Notes: generated by a model from the sequence alone, not told the origin. Counted from the first letter of the stretch, positions 25,128 to 34,963 are shown. The stretch is DNA of 37,593 bases from Fidelibacterota bacterium (GCA_014381925.1 JACNKR010000051.1:1-37593), one strand, 5' to 3'. Program-made: numbers and translations.

Positions 25128-26702
25128 TTAATCAATAAACCTCCAATCAATTTGAAAATACGACATTGAGCCGATGGGATGAATTGTACTTTCATCTGAA
25201 AAATAAATATACTCATTGCTAATATATTTTTGTGTCCATGAAAATTTAAAATTCTGTATATCAAACCCAAACCCAATATTCCACCACCATTGTTTATTTA
25301 GTAATTCAATTAAATTATAATTGCCAATTTCATTAAATCCGGACTTAACCCAATTAACTAAATTAATCTCAAAATTAATAAATGGTATATACCGCTTTTG
25401 TTTATCCCATAAAATCATACCAAGAATTGGAATGTTTCTAAATTGATGTAGTTTGTCCCAAATAATCACGGGTACAAGTTCTAATGTTGAATTAAAGAAA
25501 GATTGATTAGAAGATTGATTTAATGAATTAAACCCATTAATTGTGAATGAAATATGAGGACGGTCATATTTTAAAGATGAACTTAAATAGCTATATTTTT
25601 TTTCATCCTTAAACCCAATATAATTAATTTCTATCAAAGAATTTCCGGAGAATACTTTGATTTCTTTTTTTAAATCAAGACCATAAAACCCGAGTACATT
25701 ATTAGAAGTTTGAATTGAAGTATTAAATTTCTTTATATTAAAAGATTTTTTTGAATTATAATAGGCATTCAATCCAAATCCGTTTATTTTATATTTAATA
25801 TTAAAAAATCCTGATGGAATTATATTTATTACTTTAATTCCAATATGTGTTTCGATATTGCTATATATTGATTTTATTCCAAAACTTATATCTTCAATAT
25901 CATTTTTATTAATTTGGGAGGATAATTCAAAACGACTTTGTTTATTATTAATATTTAACTGCAATCCATAATTATCCGTGATATTATAATCCATCATAAA
26001 ATTAAACCATAAAGTTAAATAGGGTAATTTATAATTTTGTAAACTTAACAATCCATTCTGAAAATTAAATCGTGAGTTAATTTTAAATTTATTATTTGCG
26101 TACAAATATCTTAAACCTACATTATTTGATTCATTAAATTGATCTGTATAATCAGATATTATTGGCAAATTTATATTTTCACGGTGATAAAAATAATCAA
26201 TGTTAAATACCGATGAAGTTGAATAATATTTACTTATTTTAAAATGATAATTTTGTAATGTATTTTTTGAGATACTTTCTCGAGGTCCTAAATTATTAAA
26301 TGGGCCTGGAAAACTACGTGTTTGCCCAATTATTTTAAAGTTGATACTATCCGTTAGATTTATTTCTTTATATATTACTAAATCTCTATACAGATAATCA
26401 CCTTGTCGATAAGTAAAATATGAATGTTCTTTCCCTTTTAGCGAATCATCGAGTTGAGGTAGTAAATTATCAATAATTTTATAACTACTTATTGCAATAG
26501 GCAATGAACCATCAAAGATTAAATTATCATCATAAAAATCAAATTGAATATTAGGTAAAAAAGGAAATGAATTAAAATGATGTTGTTCAATATGATCTAA
26601 AATTATTGGATATTGAGAAAAGGATTGTGAGTAAATTAAACTAAAAAAAAAGACATTGAACCATATCTGGATACAATGCCTTTTTAAAATTAAAAAAAAC
26701 AA
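25128..26702 (-). CDS. Predicted outer-membrane beta-barrel protein
   Basis: This protein of up to 524 aa is not recognised by family. It has an N-terminal hydrophobic export signal ending near SQSFSQ, then about 100 residues of soluble sequence. The rest is strand after strand of alternating polar and aromatic residues rich in N, Y, F and S, ending YFQIDWRFID, which fits an outer-membrane barrel. The longest frame starts at TTG 26702 without a ribosome site. ATC at 26672-26670 lies six bases after AAAAAGG, gives a shorter and more typical signal peptide, and would be a rare start codon. A terminator-like hairpin overlaps this region. The BamE-like lipoprotein gene lies downstream. Confidence 0.7.
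   Translation of the reverse strand: MFFLILKRHCIQIWFNVFFFSLIYSQSFSQYPIILDHIEQHHFNSFPFLPNIQFDFYDDNLIFDGSLPIAISSYKIIDNLLPQLDDSLKGKEHSYFTYRQGDYLYRDLVIYKEINLTDSINFKIIGQTRSFPGPFNNLGPRESISKNTLQNYHFKISKYYSTSSVFNIDYFYHRENINLPIISDYTDQFNESNNVGLRYLYANNKFKINSRFNFQNGLLSLQNYKLPYLTLWFNFMMDYNITDNYGLQLNINNKQSRFELSSQINKNDIEDISFGIKSIYSNIETHIGIKVINIIPSGFFNIKYKINGFGLNAYYNSKKSFNIKKFNTSIQTSNNVLGFYGLDLKKEIKVFSGNSLIEINYIGFKDEKKYSYLSSSLKYDRPHISFTINGFNSLNQSSNQSFFNSTLELVPVIIWDKLHQFRNIPILGMILWDKQKRYIPFINFEINLVNWVKSGFNEIGNYNLIELLNKQWWWNIGFGFDIQNFKFSWTQKYISNEYIYFSDESTIHPIGSMSYFQIDWRFID
26643..26685 (-). terminator. Intrinsic terminator-like hairpin, possible attenuator
   Basis: On the minus strand AAAAAGGCATTG (26685-26674) pairs with CAATGTCTTTTT (26658-26647) over 12 positions including one G-U pair. 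The 15-base loop can itself form CCA/TGG. The 3' arm runs into nine consecutive T residues (26651-26643). This is the layout of a Rho-independent terminator, about 25 bases after the DUF6580 stop. It lies within the 5' coding region of the beta-barrel gene, and its 5' arm contains that gene's only good ribosome binding site. Confidence 0.7.
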
Positions 26703-26710
26703 ATTGTTAA

Positions 26711-27226
26711 TTATGACTTAATGGTAGCTATTTGTATTAAATTCCTTTCAATTATTTCTGCTATTCCAAAAAATATACTTGAATAAATAATTGTACCAAT
26801 TAATGTATTTTTATAAAATGGGATTCCAGCAATATAACATTCTAATAAGCCTTGGAAATTCATTGAATACATTGTTCCGCTTATCCATACTCCAAAATTA
26901 GAAATAATGAAAAAGATTAAACTTCCTGAAACAACAGATATTATTTTAGAGTTAATAGATTTTGAATTACCTAATATTCGAGATAATAAAATTACTAATA
27001 TATAACCAGAATAAACCCAAACCATACTTGAATAAATACCTAAAAATAAATCGCCTATAAAAATAGCAACTAATGGTAGAAAAATAGCAAGTCCATTATG
27101 TTTTATTTTAGTACCACTAAAAATACACACCGCAAGTAAGGGTGTGAAATTCCATGGATGCGGTATCATCCGTATCATTCCAGCGAGTAAAATTAAGCCA
27201 ATAAAAATTAAGTTATTCTTTTTCAT
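26711..27226 (-). CDS. DUF6580 family membrane protein (ECF S-component-like)
   Basis: This 171-aa integral membrane protein has five or six hydrophobic helices. The conserved IPHPWNFTPLLAVCIFSG segment at about 21-38 matches the DUF6580 family of putative transport proteins, which look like substrate-binding S components of ECF vitamin transporters. The acidic FIGDLFLG near 56-63 and the NFGVWISGTMY segment near 110 are also typical. No ECF ATPase or T component is adjacent. The ligand is unknown and no riboswitch is apparent upstream. Confidence 0.82.
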   Translation of the reverse strand: MKKNNLIFIGLILLAGMIRMIPHPWNFTPLLAVCIFSGTKIKHNGLAIFLPLVAIFIGDLFLGIYSSMVWVYSGYILVILLSRILGNSKSINSKIISVVSGSLIFFIISNFGVWISGTMYSMNFQGLLECYIAGIPFYKNTLIGTIIYSSIFFGIAEIIERNLIQIATIKS

Positions 27227-27291
27227 TCAAATATTTCCCAGTTGTCTGTTTTCATAATTTATAAATGTTATTAGATTGAAATTTAATTAAA

Positions 27292-28260
27292 TCATTTTTT
27301 TAATAAAGAAGTTTTAAAATGGTGTTTTCCATCAGTCCAATTTTGATTATTTATATTTTCATTTAAAAATACTCGATTCATAATATCCATTTGAGCATCA
27401 GTCCTATTTATATTAAACACAGCAAGTGCCTCAGGAAATCGCTGCCACTTTCTATTTCCATCGATAATATTTTTATGATGACTTAATACTATATGAATTA
27501 ATTGGTTCTTTAAATCTTCGGGGAAATGTTTAATTAAATTGATTTCTTCAAGTAATATATTTTGCCCAAGAACTTCATGCCCCAATAATTTGACTTCAGA
27601 AGTTTCCTCAAATACAAATTTCCCACTAAAACTTTTCACCTTACCAATATCATGTAAAAAAGTACCCGAAATCATTAAATCTTTATCTAAATATTTATAC
27701 ACCTTAATAAAATTAATACACAAGCATAAACAATTATAAATATGCAATAATAATCCACCCTTTACTGGATAATGATTATTTAATGATGCTGGATAAATAG
27801 TAAAATCACTTGAATATTTATTCAATAAATCAAAACATAGTTTTTTCAATTTTGAGTTATTAATCTTATTTAAAATATTCTCTACTTGAGAAATTATTTT
27901 TTGTGGATTTTCATTAATTGAAACAACTAATTTTTCAGGGTTAAATCCATATTTATCATATTTTTTATGTTCAGCTAAATTAATTTGCTTAATATTTAAT
28001 TGGAGTTGATCCATAAATTCAACAGGTAGCCCCTTAACTGCAACAGGGTCACCCTTCGTAAATTTCTTATTAAAATGGTCTGCATTTTCCCATAATCGCC
28101 CGATTACTTTCCCTGTATTATCTGAAAGTAATATATCTAAATATGGTATTCCTGTTTTAGAAATTTTATATGATTTATCTACACATAAATAAAATCCTTG
28201 AATTTTATCACCTAATTTAAAATCTTTTATTTGTGTTAATTTGGGACTATTATTTTTCAT
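27292..28260 (-). CDS. YhaM-like 3'-5' exoribonuclease (OB fold plus HD domain)
   Basis: The 322-aa protein matches YhaM/CBF1-type proteins. An OB-fold nucleic-acid-binding domain covers about 10-95 (GFYLCVDKSYKISKTGIPYLD region, then IGRLWENAD). A metal-dependent HD domain covers about 160-300, with H173, the H203-D204 pair in TFLHDIGK, a histidine in LLGHEVLGQN and the LSHHKN histidines. YhaM degrades RNA, and in some cases DNA, from the 3' end. The gene lies 19 bases after prc. No ribosome site is obvious. Confidence 0.88.
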   Translation of the reverse strand: MKNNSPKLTQIKDFKLGDKIQGFYLCVDKSYKISKTGIPYLDILLSDNTGKVIGRLWENADHFNKKFTKGDPVAVKGLPVEFMDQLQLNIKQINLAEHKKYDKYGFNPEKLVVSINENPQKIISQVENILNKINNSKLKKLCFDLLNKYSSDFTIYPASLNNHYPVKGGLLLHIYNCLCLCINFIKVYKYLDKDLMISGTFLHDIGKVKSFSGKFVFEETSEVKLLGHEVLGQNILLEEINLIKHFPEDLKNQLIHIVLSHHKNIIDGNRKWQRFPEALAVFNINRTDAQMDIMNRVFLNENINNQNWTDGKHHFKTSLLKK

Positions 28261-28279
28261 TTTAATTTACTTTAAATTT

Positions 28280-30391
28280 TCAATTTGATTTTGATAGTTG
28301 CTCAATTAAATCATTTAATACAAAAATAGTCTCATTAAGATAAAAATCTTTTTTTAATTTATCTTGAAACTTTATTTCCTTTTCCAGTTCTACTTTATCT
28401 AATTTATCTAAATCATTAAATGAAACTATATCTATTAAATCAAATTCTTTAAATTCATCTATTAAGTCATTAAATTCTTCAGATTCATTTTTTTCTTTTA
28501 AAGCTCTTATAATAAAATCATTTTGATTTATTGAAATTAATGAATTGTTGTTTTTTTCTTCTAATACTAATTTTCGTGAAATTATTTCTTGAAAAAAACT
28601 ATTATTTGCTATTCTATTATTGCTATTCTCAACTAAATAATTAACGGACTCATTATTTCGTTCTAATTCATTATAATTCGCCTCAGAAATTGTATCCCAA
28701 TCTAAATAATTATCTAAGGCTCGCTCACCAATTTCTTTATAGTCATTTTTAAATGGTAAAACAATATCTGGAATTACTCCTTTATATTGAGTTGACTCTC
28801 CATTTATACGGTAGAATTTTTGAATTGTTAGTTTTAAACTTCCAATTGGGGAATAATCAGTCTCATTTTTAGTTAAAAATTGGTCCATATTTATAAACCG
28901 CTGTACCGTACCTTTTCCAAAAGTTTGTTCACTTCCTACAATAATTGCTCTTTTATAATCTTGCATCGCTGATGCTAAAATTTCAGATGCTGAAGCACTA
29001 TATTGGTTAACGATAAATACAACAGGCTTATCAAAAACTATATTAGAATCTTTATCTTTTAAAATTCGTTTCCGATTATTTCGTCCATTTACTTGAACTA
29101 TTGGTCCATCTTCAATAAAAAACCCTCCCATTTTCACAACATCATCTAAAGCCCCACCTCCATTATTTCGCAGATCAAATATTAGTCCCTCGACTTCTGC
29201 TTCATTTAACCTTATCAAATCATTTCTTATATCATCAGCAGAATTCCGTCCACCTTCATTTTTAAAATCATGGTAAAATTTTGGAAGTGTAATATAACCA
29301 ATTTTATGATCAACTAATTTATGCTCTAATAACATTGATTTTGAATATGTATCTTCAATAATAATAATATCTCTAATAATTGGAATTACATGTGATGAGC
29401 CATCAGCTCTATTTACAGTTAATCTAACTTCTGTATCTTTTTTGCCTCTAATTAATTTCACTGCATCTCGAGATCTCCATTCAACAATATTTACAGGTTC
29501 TTCTCCTTCTTGTGCCACTTCAATTATTAAATCATCTATTTTCAACTCCCCCTGTCTCCACGCTGCACCTCCGGGAATAATATCCACAACTTTAATATAT
29601 CCGTCATCTTCTCTTAAACGAGCACCAATGCCTTCTAATCTTCCAGAAATATTAATATCAAAATCTTCTTTTCTTGAAGGCATAAAATATGATGTATGAG
29701 GGTCAAATGTTTGAGTGTAGGCATTAATAAAAACTGAATATAATTCATTTCTATCCTGAGAGATTAATCTATCAAATCTTCTATTTGAATTTTTTAATTC
29801 TTTTTCATACGCTTTACTCAAAATTTCTTTGTTTAATTTGCCATTAAAATCAGATATATTTAAAGTAGAATCTTCCTCTGCTAAGCTCCAATATTTTCTT
29901 AAAATTTGAAATTTAAATCTTTTTCTCCAATCCTCTAATAATAATTCTTTTGTTTCAAAATAATCCCTTTTATCAGGATTAATTTCAAGAAATTCATTTT
30001 TGTTAAAATTTAATTCATCAATTTTTATATTATTTAAAAAATATTTTATTTCACCAATTCTTGTTTTCCATGTATCAATATATAAATTAAAAAATTCAGG
30101 TTCATAATCATAAATTAAATCATCGAGTTTTTCTCTCCATTGATCAAAAACAAATATTTCATCCGTCAAAAAATATTTACGATCAAAATCCATGCGATCC
30201 ATAAATACATCATAAACTAAAATTGAATATATATCGTCTACTTCCTTTGGCGAATATTGCCATTTTTCAATTATTTTTTGTGTTATTCTTGTAACTAACT
30301 TTTCATATTCTTCATTTTGTGATTCCTTTAATGAAAATAATAATGAATTCATTGTAATAATAATGATTAAATATTTTATAATATGTTTCAC
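28280..30391 (-). CDS. prc: Carboxy-terminal processing protease Prc/Tsp (S41)
   Basis: This 703-aa periplasmic protease has a signal peptide (about 1-20), a helical N-terminal domain of the tail-specific-protease type, a PDZ domain (about 245-335, with GIGARLREDDGYIKVVDI and GGAAWRQGELKIDD), the S41 catalytic core and a C-terminal helical domain. The catalytic serine lies in NQYSASASEILASA near residue 466 and the lysine in FGKGTVQR near 491. Prc trims C-termini of periplasmic proteins and, with adaptors, controls cell-wall hydrolases. The start is GTG, overlapping the histidine kinase stop by four bases (GTGA), with GAGG close upstream. Confidence 0.94.
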   Translation of the reverse strand: MKHIIKYLIIIITMNSLLFSLKESQNEEYEKLVTRITQKIIEKWQYSPKEVDDIYSILVYDVFMDRMDFDRKYFLTDEIFVFDQWREKLDDLIYDYEPEFFNLYIDTWKTRIGEIKYFLNNIKIDELNFNKNEFLEINPDKRDYFETKELLLEDWRKRFKFQILRKYWSLAEEDSTLNISDFNGKLNKEILSKAYEKELKNSNRRFDRLISQDRNELYSVFINAYTQTFDPHTSYFMPSRKEDFDINISGRLEGIGARLREDDGYIKVVDIIPGGAAWRQGELKIDDLIIEVAQEGEEPVNIVEWRSRDAVKLIRGKKDTEVRLTVNRADGSSHVIPIIRDIIIIEDTYSKSMLLEHKLVDHKIGYITLPKFYHDFKNEGGRNSADDIRNDLIRLNEAEVEGLIFDLRNNGGGALDDVVKMGGFFIEDGPIVQVNGRNNRKRILKDKDSNIVFDKPVVFIVNQYSASASEILASAMQDYKRAIIVGSEQTFGKGTVQRFINMDQFLTKNETDYSPIGSLKLTIQKFYRINGESTQYKGVIPDIVLPFKNDYKEIGERALDNYLDWDTISEANYNELERNNESVNYLVENSNNRIANNSFFQEIISRKLVLEEKNNNSLISINQNDFIIRALKEKNESEEFNDLIDEFKEFDLIDIVSFNDLDKLDKVELEKEIKFQDKLKKDFYLNETIFVLNDLIEQLSKSN

Positions 30392-32859
30392 TCTGCCTCT
30401 AATTTATTTTTTATTTTAATAGGGATTTCAACTTTAATAATAGTGCCTTCTCTTTTTGCTTCCTGAATAGAAAAAGTTCCACCTAAAATATGAACTCTTT
30501 CCTCCATGCCTAATATACCAATAGATTTTTCACTTTTGGAACTATCATTATTATATCCAATACCATTATCTTGAATTTTCAAATAAATATTAAATTCATC
30601 TGATTTTAATGACAATATTATTTTAGAAGCTTTTGCATGCCTCACTACATTTGTCAAGGACTCTTGAATAATTCTATAGATTGCAATTGAAATATCATTT
30701 CCTATATTATTTGAAATTTCACCTAACATCAATTCACATTTTATTTTAGTCCGTTGTTGATATTCATCAACATACCACTCCAATGCTGAAATTAAGCCTA
30801 AATCATCTATTACTCCTGGTCTTAATTCTGCACTAATTCTTCTAACGGATTGGATGGTTCTATCGATTAATTCATTTAAAGAACCAATCCTCTCTTTAAT
30901 TTTATTTTCTGGATTTATTAATGAATTTGATAACCATGATATATCCATTTTAATTCCTGTTAATTCTTGCCCTAACTCATCATGGATTTCTCGAGATATT
31001 CTAGCTCTTTCTTTTTCTTGTGCGATTTGTAGATTCGCTGCAAGTCTTCGAAGTTGTTCTCTTGATTTTTTAATTTCAATTTCTGCATTTCTAATTTCAG
31101 TTACATCCTGTGAAGTCCCTGCAATACGAGTAGCTTCATTATTATCATAAGATATTTTTGCTCTACAATGCATAATTCGTACATCAAAATTATCATTTCT
31201 AATAAGTCGATGATCATATTCTAATAACGTTTTATTTAATATTGCTTCTTTAATACATCTTTTAATAAAAACTCGGTCATCAGGATGTACCAAACTAAAA
31301 AAACCATCATTTGATACATTAAAAGTATCTATATTTAAACCATAAATTCGATATAATTCATCAGACCATAATACTGAATTATGTATTAAATCATAATCAA
31401 AACTTCCAATATGTGCCACAGACTGTGCTTCTTTTAATCTATTCTCACTTTCTTCAAGATTCAGTTTAGAAACATGGGATATGGTGATATCTCGAAATAT
31501 CCCAATTGTTTTTATTAATTTATTATTCTTAATAATAAATTCTGTTTGTTCTTCAATATATTTCATATCACCATTAGGAAGAATTATTCTAAAAACTCCA
31601 ATATGTGGTTTTCCTGTTATTTCAATTTCACTCCACTTATTTTGTAGCCAATTTCTATCTTCAGGGTGCATTTTTTCTAATAACATTTCAATGGTAATAT
31701 CTTGATTATCAAAGAACCCTAATAATAGTTTTAAATTTTTTGATGTTTTAATCTCGCCTGTTAAATGATTTTGTTCCCAATTCCCAGATTTGGTTATTTT
31801 TTGAGCTCTGTCAAGATTTTCATGACTTAATTTTAATTCTTTTTCAGTATTTATTTTACTAGTAACCTCACTAATTAAATACATTTTTCCTAATTGATAT
31901 CCCATTTTTTTTAATTTGGAACTTGTAATTGAATAATATTTATTTTCCTTTCCTTTCATTTTTGTAATAAATGAATTATAATTTTTATCCAATTTAATAA
32001 ATTTAAAAATTGAATTTATATTTTGATTTATTATTTCATCAATATTATTTCCAATTAATTTTTCCATTATAAAATTTAAATTAAGTATTTTACCATTTAA
32101 ATCTACAATTATAATTCCTTCCTCTGTTTCTTGAAATAAATCTAAAACAAATTCATCTAAGGACATTGTTAATAAGTCATATTTAAAAACGGCTGGCATA
32201 ATGAAAAGTACTTGAAATGCCATAATTGATGAACCAAGCCTAATTGAAGAGTCAATATTAAAAATAAAAGGGAATATTATATCTGAAAAAATTCCAATTA
32301 AAAACATTAATATCGAACCAAATAATAGTAAGGATAATTGTATTTTTAATATTTTTGACTTTTCATTTTTTATATTCGTAAAAAGTAAATAAAATGAATG
32401 AGTTAATGGAATTATAATAGAAATTAATATTACGTATAAATAGAATGGACCAGGAATAGATTCTACATACCAATTTATATAAATAAAATCTTTTATTATC
32501 AAATTTGTAAACATCGTAATGAACACACATATAAAATAAATAATCAAATAAATTTTATAATACATATCTACAGATTTATTAATTAATCTATAGACTAAAT
32601 TAATAAATAAAATTCCAAGTGATAAATAAAAAATAGGTCTAATTTGTGTAATTAATTGAATATAATGATCGTCAATATTAAAATAAAAAATAATAGGATC
32701 AGATAAAATCCAAAAGTTTACTGAAATTAAATAATATATATATGCTCTATTTCGTTCACTCTTTGAATCAAGCCCTAAAGAATATGCAATGCAAAATACA
32801 TTAATGATAAAACAAGATATAGGTAAGATATATTTTAATATAATATCTAATTCGAACAT
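30388..32859 (-). CDS. Membrane-bound PAS sensor histidine kinase (NarL-partner type)
   Basis: This 823-aa kinase has an N-terminal block of seven or so membrane helices (about 1-235), then three PAS-like domains (about 240-340, 350-465 and 475-600), a HisKA_3 dimerisation helix pair and a HATPase domain. The phosphorylated histidine is in ISREIHDELGQELTG near residue 625. The ATP site includes NVVRHAKA, DNGIGYN and a GILGMEERV segment. This class normally phosphorylates LuxR/NarL-type regulators, but none is next to it, so it is an orphan here. The ligand is unknown. It starts five bases after the ABC-F stop. Confidence 0.93.
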   Translation of the reverse strand: MFELDIILKYILPISCFIINVFCIAYSLGLDSKSERNRAYIYYLISVNFWILSDPIIFYFNIDDHYIQLITQIRPIFYLSLGILFINLVYRLINKSVDMYYKIYLIIYFICVFITMFTNLIIKDFIYINWYVESIPGPFYLYVILISIIIPLTHSFYLLFTNIKNEKSKILKIQLSLLLFGSILMFLIGIFSDIIFPFIFNIDSSIRLGSSIMAFQVLFIMPAVFKYDLLTMSLDEFVLDLFQETEEGIIIVDLNGKILNLNFIMEKLIGNNIDEIINQNINSIFKFIKLDKNYNSFITKMKGKENKYYSITSSKLKKMGYQLGKMYLISEVTSKINTEKELKLSHENLDRAQKITKSGNWEQNHLTGEIKTSKNLKLLLGFFDNQDITIEMLLEKMHPEDRNWLQNKWSEIEITGKPHIGVFRIILPNGDMKYIEEQTEFIIKNNKLIKTIGIFRDITISHVSKLNLEESENRLKEAQSVAHIGSFDYDLIHNSVLWSDELYRIYGLNIDTFNVSNDGFFSLVHPDDRVFIKRCIKEAILNKTLLEYDHRLIRNDNFDVRIMHCRAKISYDNNEATRIAGTSQDVTEIRNAEIEIKKSREQLRRLAANLQIAQEKERARISREIHDELGQELTGIKMDISWLSNSLINPENKIKERIGSLNELIDRTIQSVRRISAELRPGVIDDLGLISALEWYVDEYQQRTKIKCELMLGEISNNIGNDISIAIYRIIQESLTNVVRHAKASKIILSLKSDEFNIYLKIQDNGIGYNNDSSKSEKSIGILGMEERVHILGGTFSIQEAKREGTIIKVEIPIKIKNKLEAE

Positions 32860-32864
32860 TAAAA

Positions 32865-34787
32865 TTAATTTAAATTATTCCTATTATTAATTTCTTCGGT
32901 TAATTCAGTTTGAATATTTTCCCAATTTGATATTGCTAAATTTAACTGGTTGTTTAATTCATTAAATTGTTCATAATCAATATGCTCCTGATTATTTCTA
33001 TTTTCTAATACTATTTTTAATGTTTCAATATTAGATTCAATTTTAGATATTTCTAATTCAATTTTTTCATTTTGCTTTTTAAGATACCGAATTGACTTAT
33101 CAATTTTTTTCTTTTGCTTAAAGGATTGTTTTCCAATTTGGTTTTTCTTTTCATTTTTTTTATCTGTACGAACAGCTTTATTCTTTTGACTTTTTTGATT
33201 TAGGTATATGTCAATATCTCCAGGAAATTCTCGAACAATACCATCATCAAATTCTATTACTCTATCTGCTAAACCAGTTAAAAATGCTCTATCATGTGAT
33301 ACTAAAATTATTGTACCATTATATTGCTTTAACGCATACTTTAAAATATCTTTTGCAAACATATCTAAATGATTTGTGGGTTCATCTAATATTAATAAAT
33401 TTCCTGGAATTAATAATAAAGAACAGAGTGCTAACCTCGCTTTTTCACCACCTGATAATACTTTAACTTTTTTAAAAACATCATCACCTGAAAATAAAAA
33501 TGCCCCTAAAAGCCCTCTCAATTCACCTTGACTCTTTCTAGGTGCTTTACTCTCTAATAAAGATAAAACAGTACTTTCACCATCTAATAATTCATTTTGA
33601 TTTTGGGCAAAATAATTAATTTCTACTTTTTCACCTAATTTTGCTTCGCCTTCAAAACTTAATTCACCGCTTATTACTTTTGTTAATGTTGTTTTCCCAC
33701 ATCCATTTTTTCCTACGAATGCAATTTTTTCACCCTTATAAATATCTAAATGAACTCCTTCAAATACAATATTATCGTCAAATGATTTTTTAAGACCATC
33801 CGATTTAAATACAATTTGTCCACAGTGAGATGCAGGTGGAAAATTAAATGATATTTTTGAAACATCAAATGTATCAATATCTATTTTTTCTATTTTTTCT
33901 AATCTTCGAATTAAAGTTTGAGCAAATGCAGCCTTATTTTTTTTATATCTAAATTTATTTATTAAATCTTTAGAATTTTTTACGTATTTATCTTGTTTTT
34001 TCTTTTCTTTAACCTGAAGCGTGATTTCCTTTTCTCTATATTCAATATATTTAGAATAATTTCCTGAAAAATCTTTTATCTTTCCTCTAGCAACTTCAAA
34101 TGTTCTGTTTATAATTCTATCAATAAACTCCTTATCATGAGAAACTAATACTATGATACAATTTGTAGTCTTTAAAAATTTTTCTAACCAAATAATAGAT
34201 GGTAAGTCAAGATGATTTGTAGGTTCATCTAATAATAATATATCAGGGTTCATTACTAATAGCCGTGATAATTCAGCCCTCATTCTCCATCCTCCTGAAA
34301 ATTCAGATATATTGCGAGTGAAATCTGAACTTTGAAAACCGAGCCCTTTTAATATTTTTTCTGCAAGTATTTCTTTATTATGAATTTCAGAAAGTTCTAA
34401 TTTTTCATGTAATTCACCTAATTCTTTTAGTACTAAGTTTTGTTTTTTCTCAGATAAATGTACATCTTCTAGAGATGTAGCAATGTCTAAAATTTTATTC
34501 TCAAGATTTATTAATTTCTTATCTTTTCCTATTACTAATGACTTTAATTGAATATTTGGAGCAATATAAACTTCTTGAGAAAGGTATCCAATTTTAGTAT
34601 TTTTTCGCATATTTATAGAACCAGAAGTCGGTTTAATTGTATCAGATAAAATTCTTAGAAATGAAGTCTTCCCTGCTCCATTATTTCCAATTAAACCAAT
34701 TCTATCAGAATTTTTAATTTGTAATGAAATATTATCTAATATAGTATTTCCTGCAAAATCTAGCGAGATGTTCTCTACTGTAATCAT
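32865..34787 (-). CDS. ABC-F family ATPase
   Basis: This 640-aa soluble protein has two ABC domains in one chain and no membrane helices. Walker A motifs are GNNGAGKTS (about 34-42) and GKNGCGKTT (about 355-363). The signatures are FSGGWRMRAEL and LSGGEKARLAL, each followed by LLLDEPTNHLD-like Walker B. The linker between domains is lysine-rich, and the C-terminal 100 residues form a charged coiled coil (KKNEKKNQIGK and following). ABC-F proteins act on ribosomes in translation or antibiotic protection. The C-terminal coiled coil resembles Uup/YdiF-type members. It heads the minus-strand block. Confidence 0.93.
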   Translation of the reverse strand: MITVENISLDFAGNTILDNISLQIKNSDRIGLIGNNGAGKTSFLRILSDTIKPTSGSINMRKNTKIGYLSQEVYIAPNIQLKSLVIGKDKKLINLENKILDIATSLEDVHLSEKKQNLVLKELGELHEKLELSEIHNKEILAEKILKGLGFQSSDFTRNISEFSGGWRMRAELSRLLVMNPDILLLDEPTNHLDLPSIIWLEKFLKTTNCIIVLVSHDKEFIDRIINRTFEVARGKIKDFSGNYSKYIEYREKEITLQVKEKKKQDKYVKNSKDLINKFRYKKNKAAFAQTLIRRLEKIEKIDIDTFDVSKISFNFPPASHCGQIVFKSDGLKKSFDDNIVFEGVHLDIYKGEKIAFVGKNGCGKTTLTKVISGELSFEGEAKLGEKVEINYFAQNQNELLDGESTVLSLLESKAPRKSQGELRGLLGAFLFSGDDVFKKVKVLSGGEKARLALCSLLLIPGNLLILDEPTNHLDMFAKDILKYALKQYNGTIILVSHDRAFLTGLADRVIEFDDGIVREFPGDIDIYLNQKSQKNKAVRTDKKNEKKNQIGKQSFKQKKKIDKSIRYLKKQNEKIELEISKIESNIETLKIVLENRNNQEHIDYEQFNELNNQLNLAISNWENIQTELTEEINNRNNLN

Positions 34788-34963
34788 ATAGTTTTTCTTT
34801 TTCCGTTATTTAAATGTGTTTATTAAAAATAAAATTTAATCAATATTAATTAAAATTAATTAATATTAGGTAAAGACTTTTATTTAACAACCGATAATAA
34901 ATTACAAGCTTACTGCATTAATTTGTTGTAAACACTATTATAAATTTATAATTAACTTATGTT
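34788..34963. other. Divergent intergenic region with 26-bp AT palindrome
   Basis: This gap lies between the ABC-F gene and the small exported protein, which is read the other way. It contains a perfect 26-bp inverted repeat at 34842-34867, AATATTAATTAA on each arm with AA between. A TATAAT at 34947-34952 preceded by TTGTTG at 34923-34928 could form a weak promoter for the plus-strand genes. No reading frame or RNA gene is evident. Confidence 0.45.

Noticed and set aside
27227-27291. Vitamin riboswitch upstream of the DUF6580 transporter-like gene
   Set aside because: The gap is only 65 bases and AT-rich, with no recognisable conserved riboswitch core.
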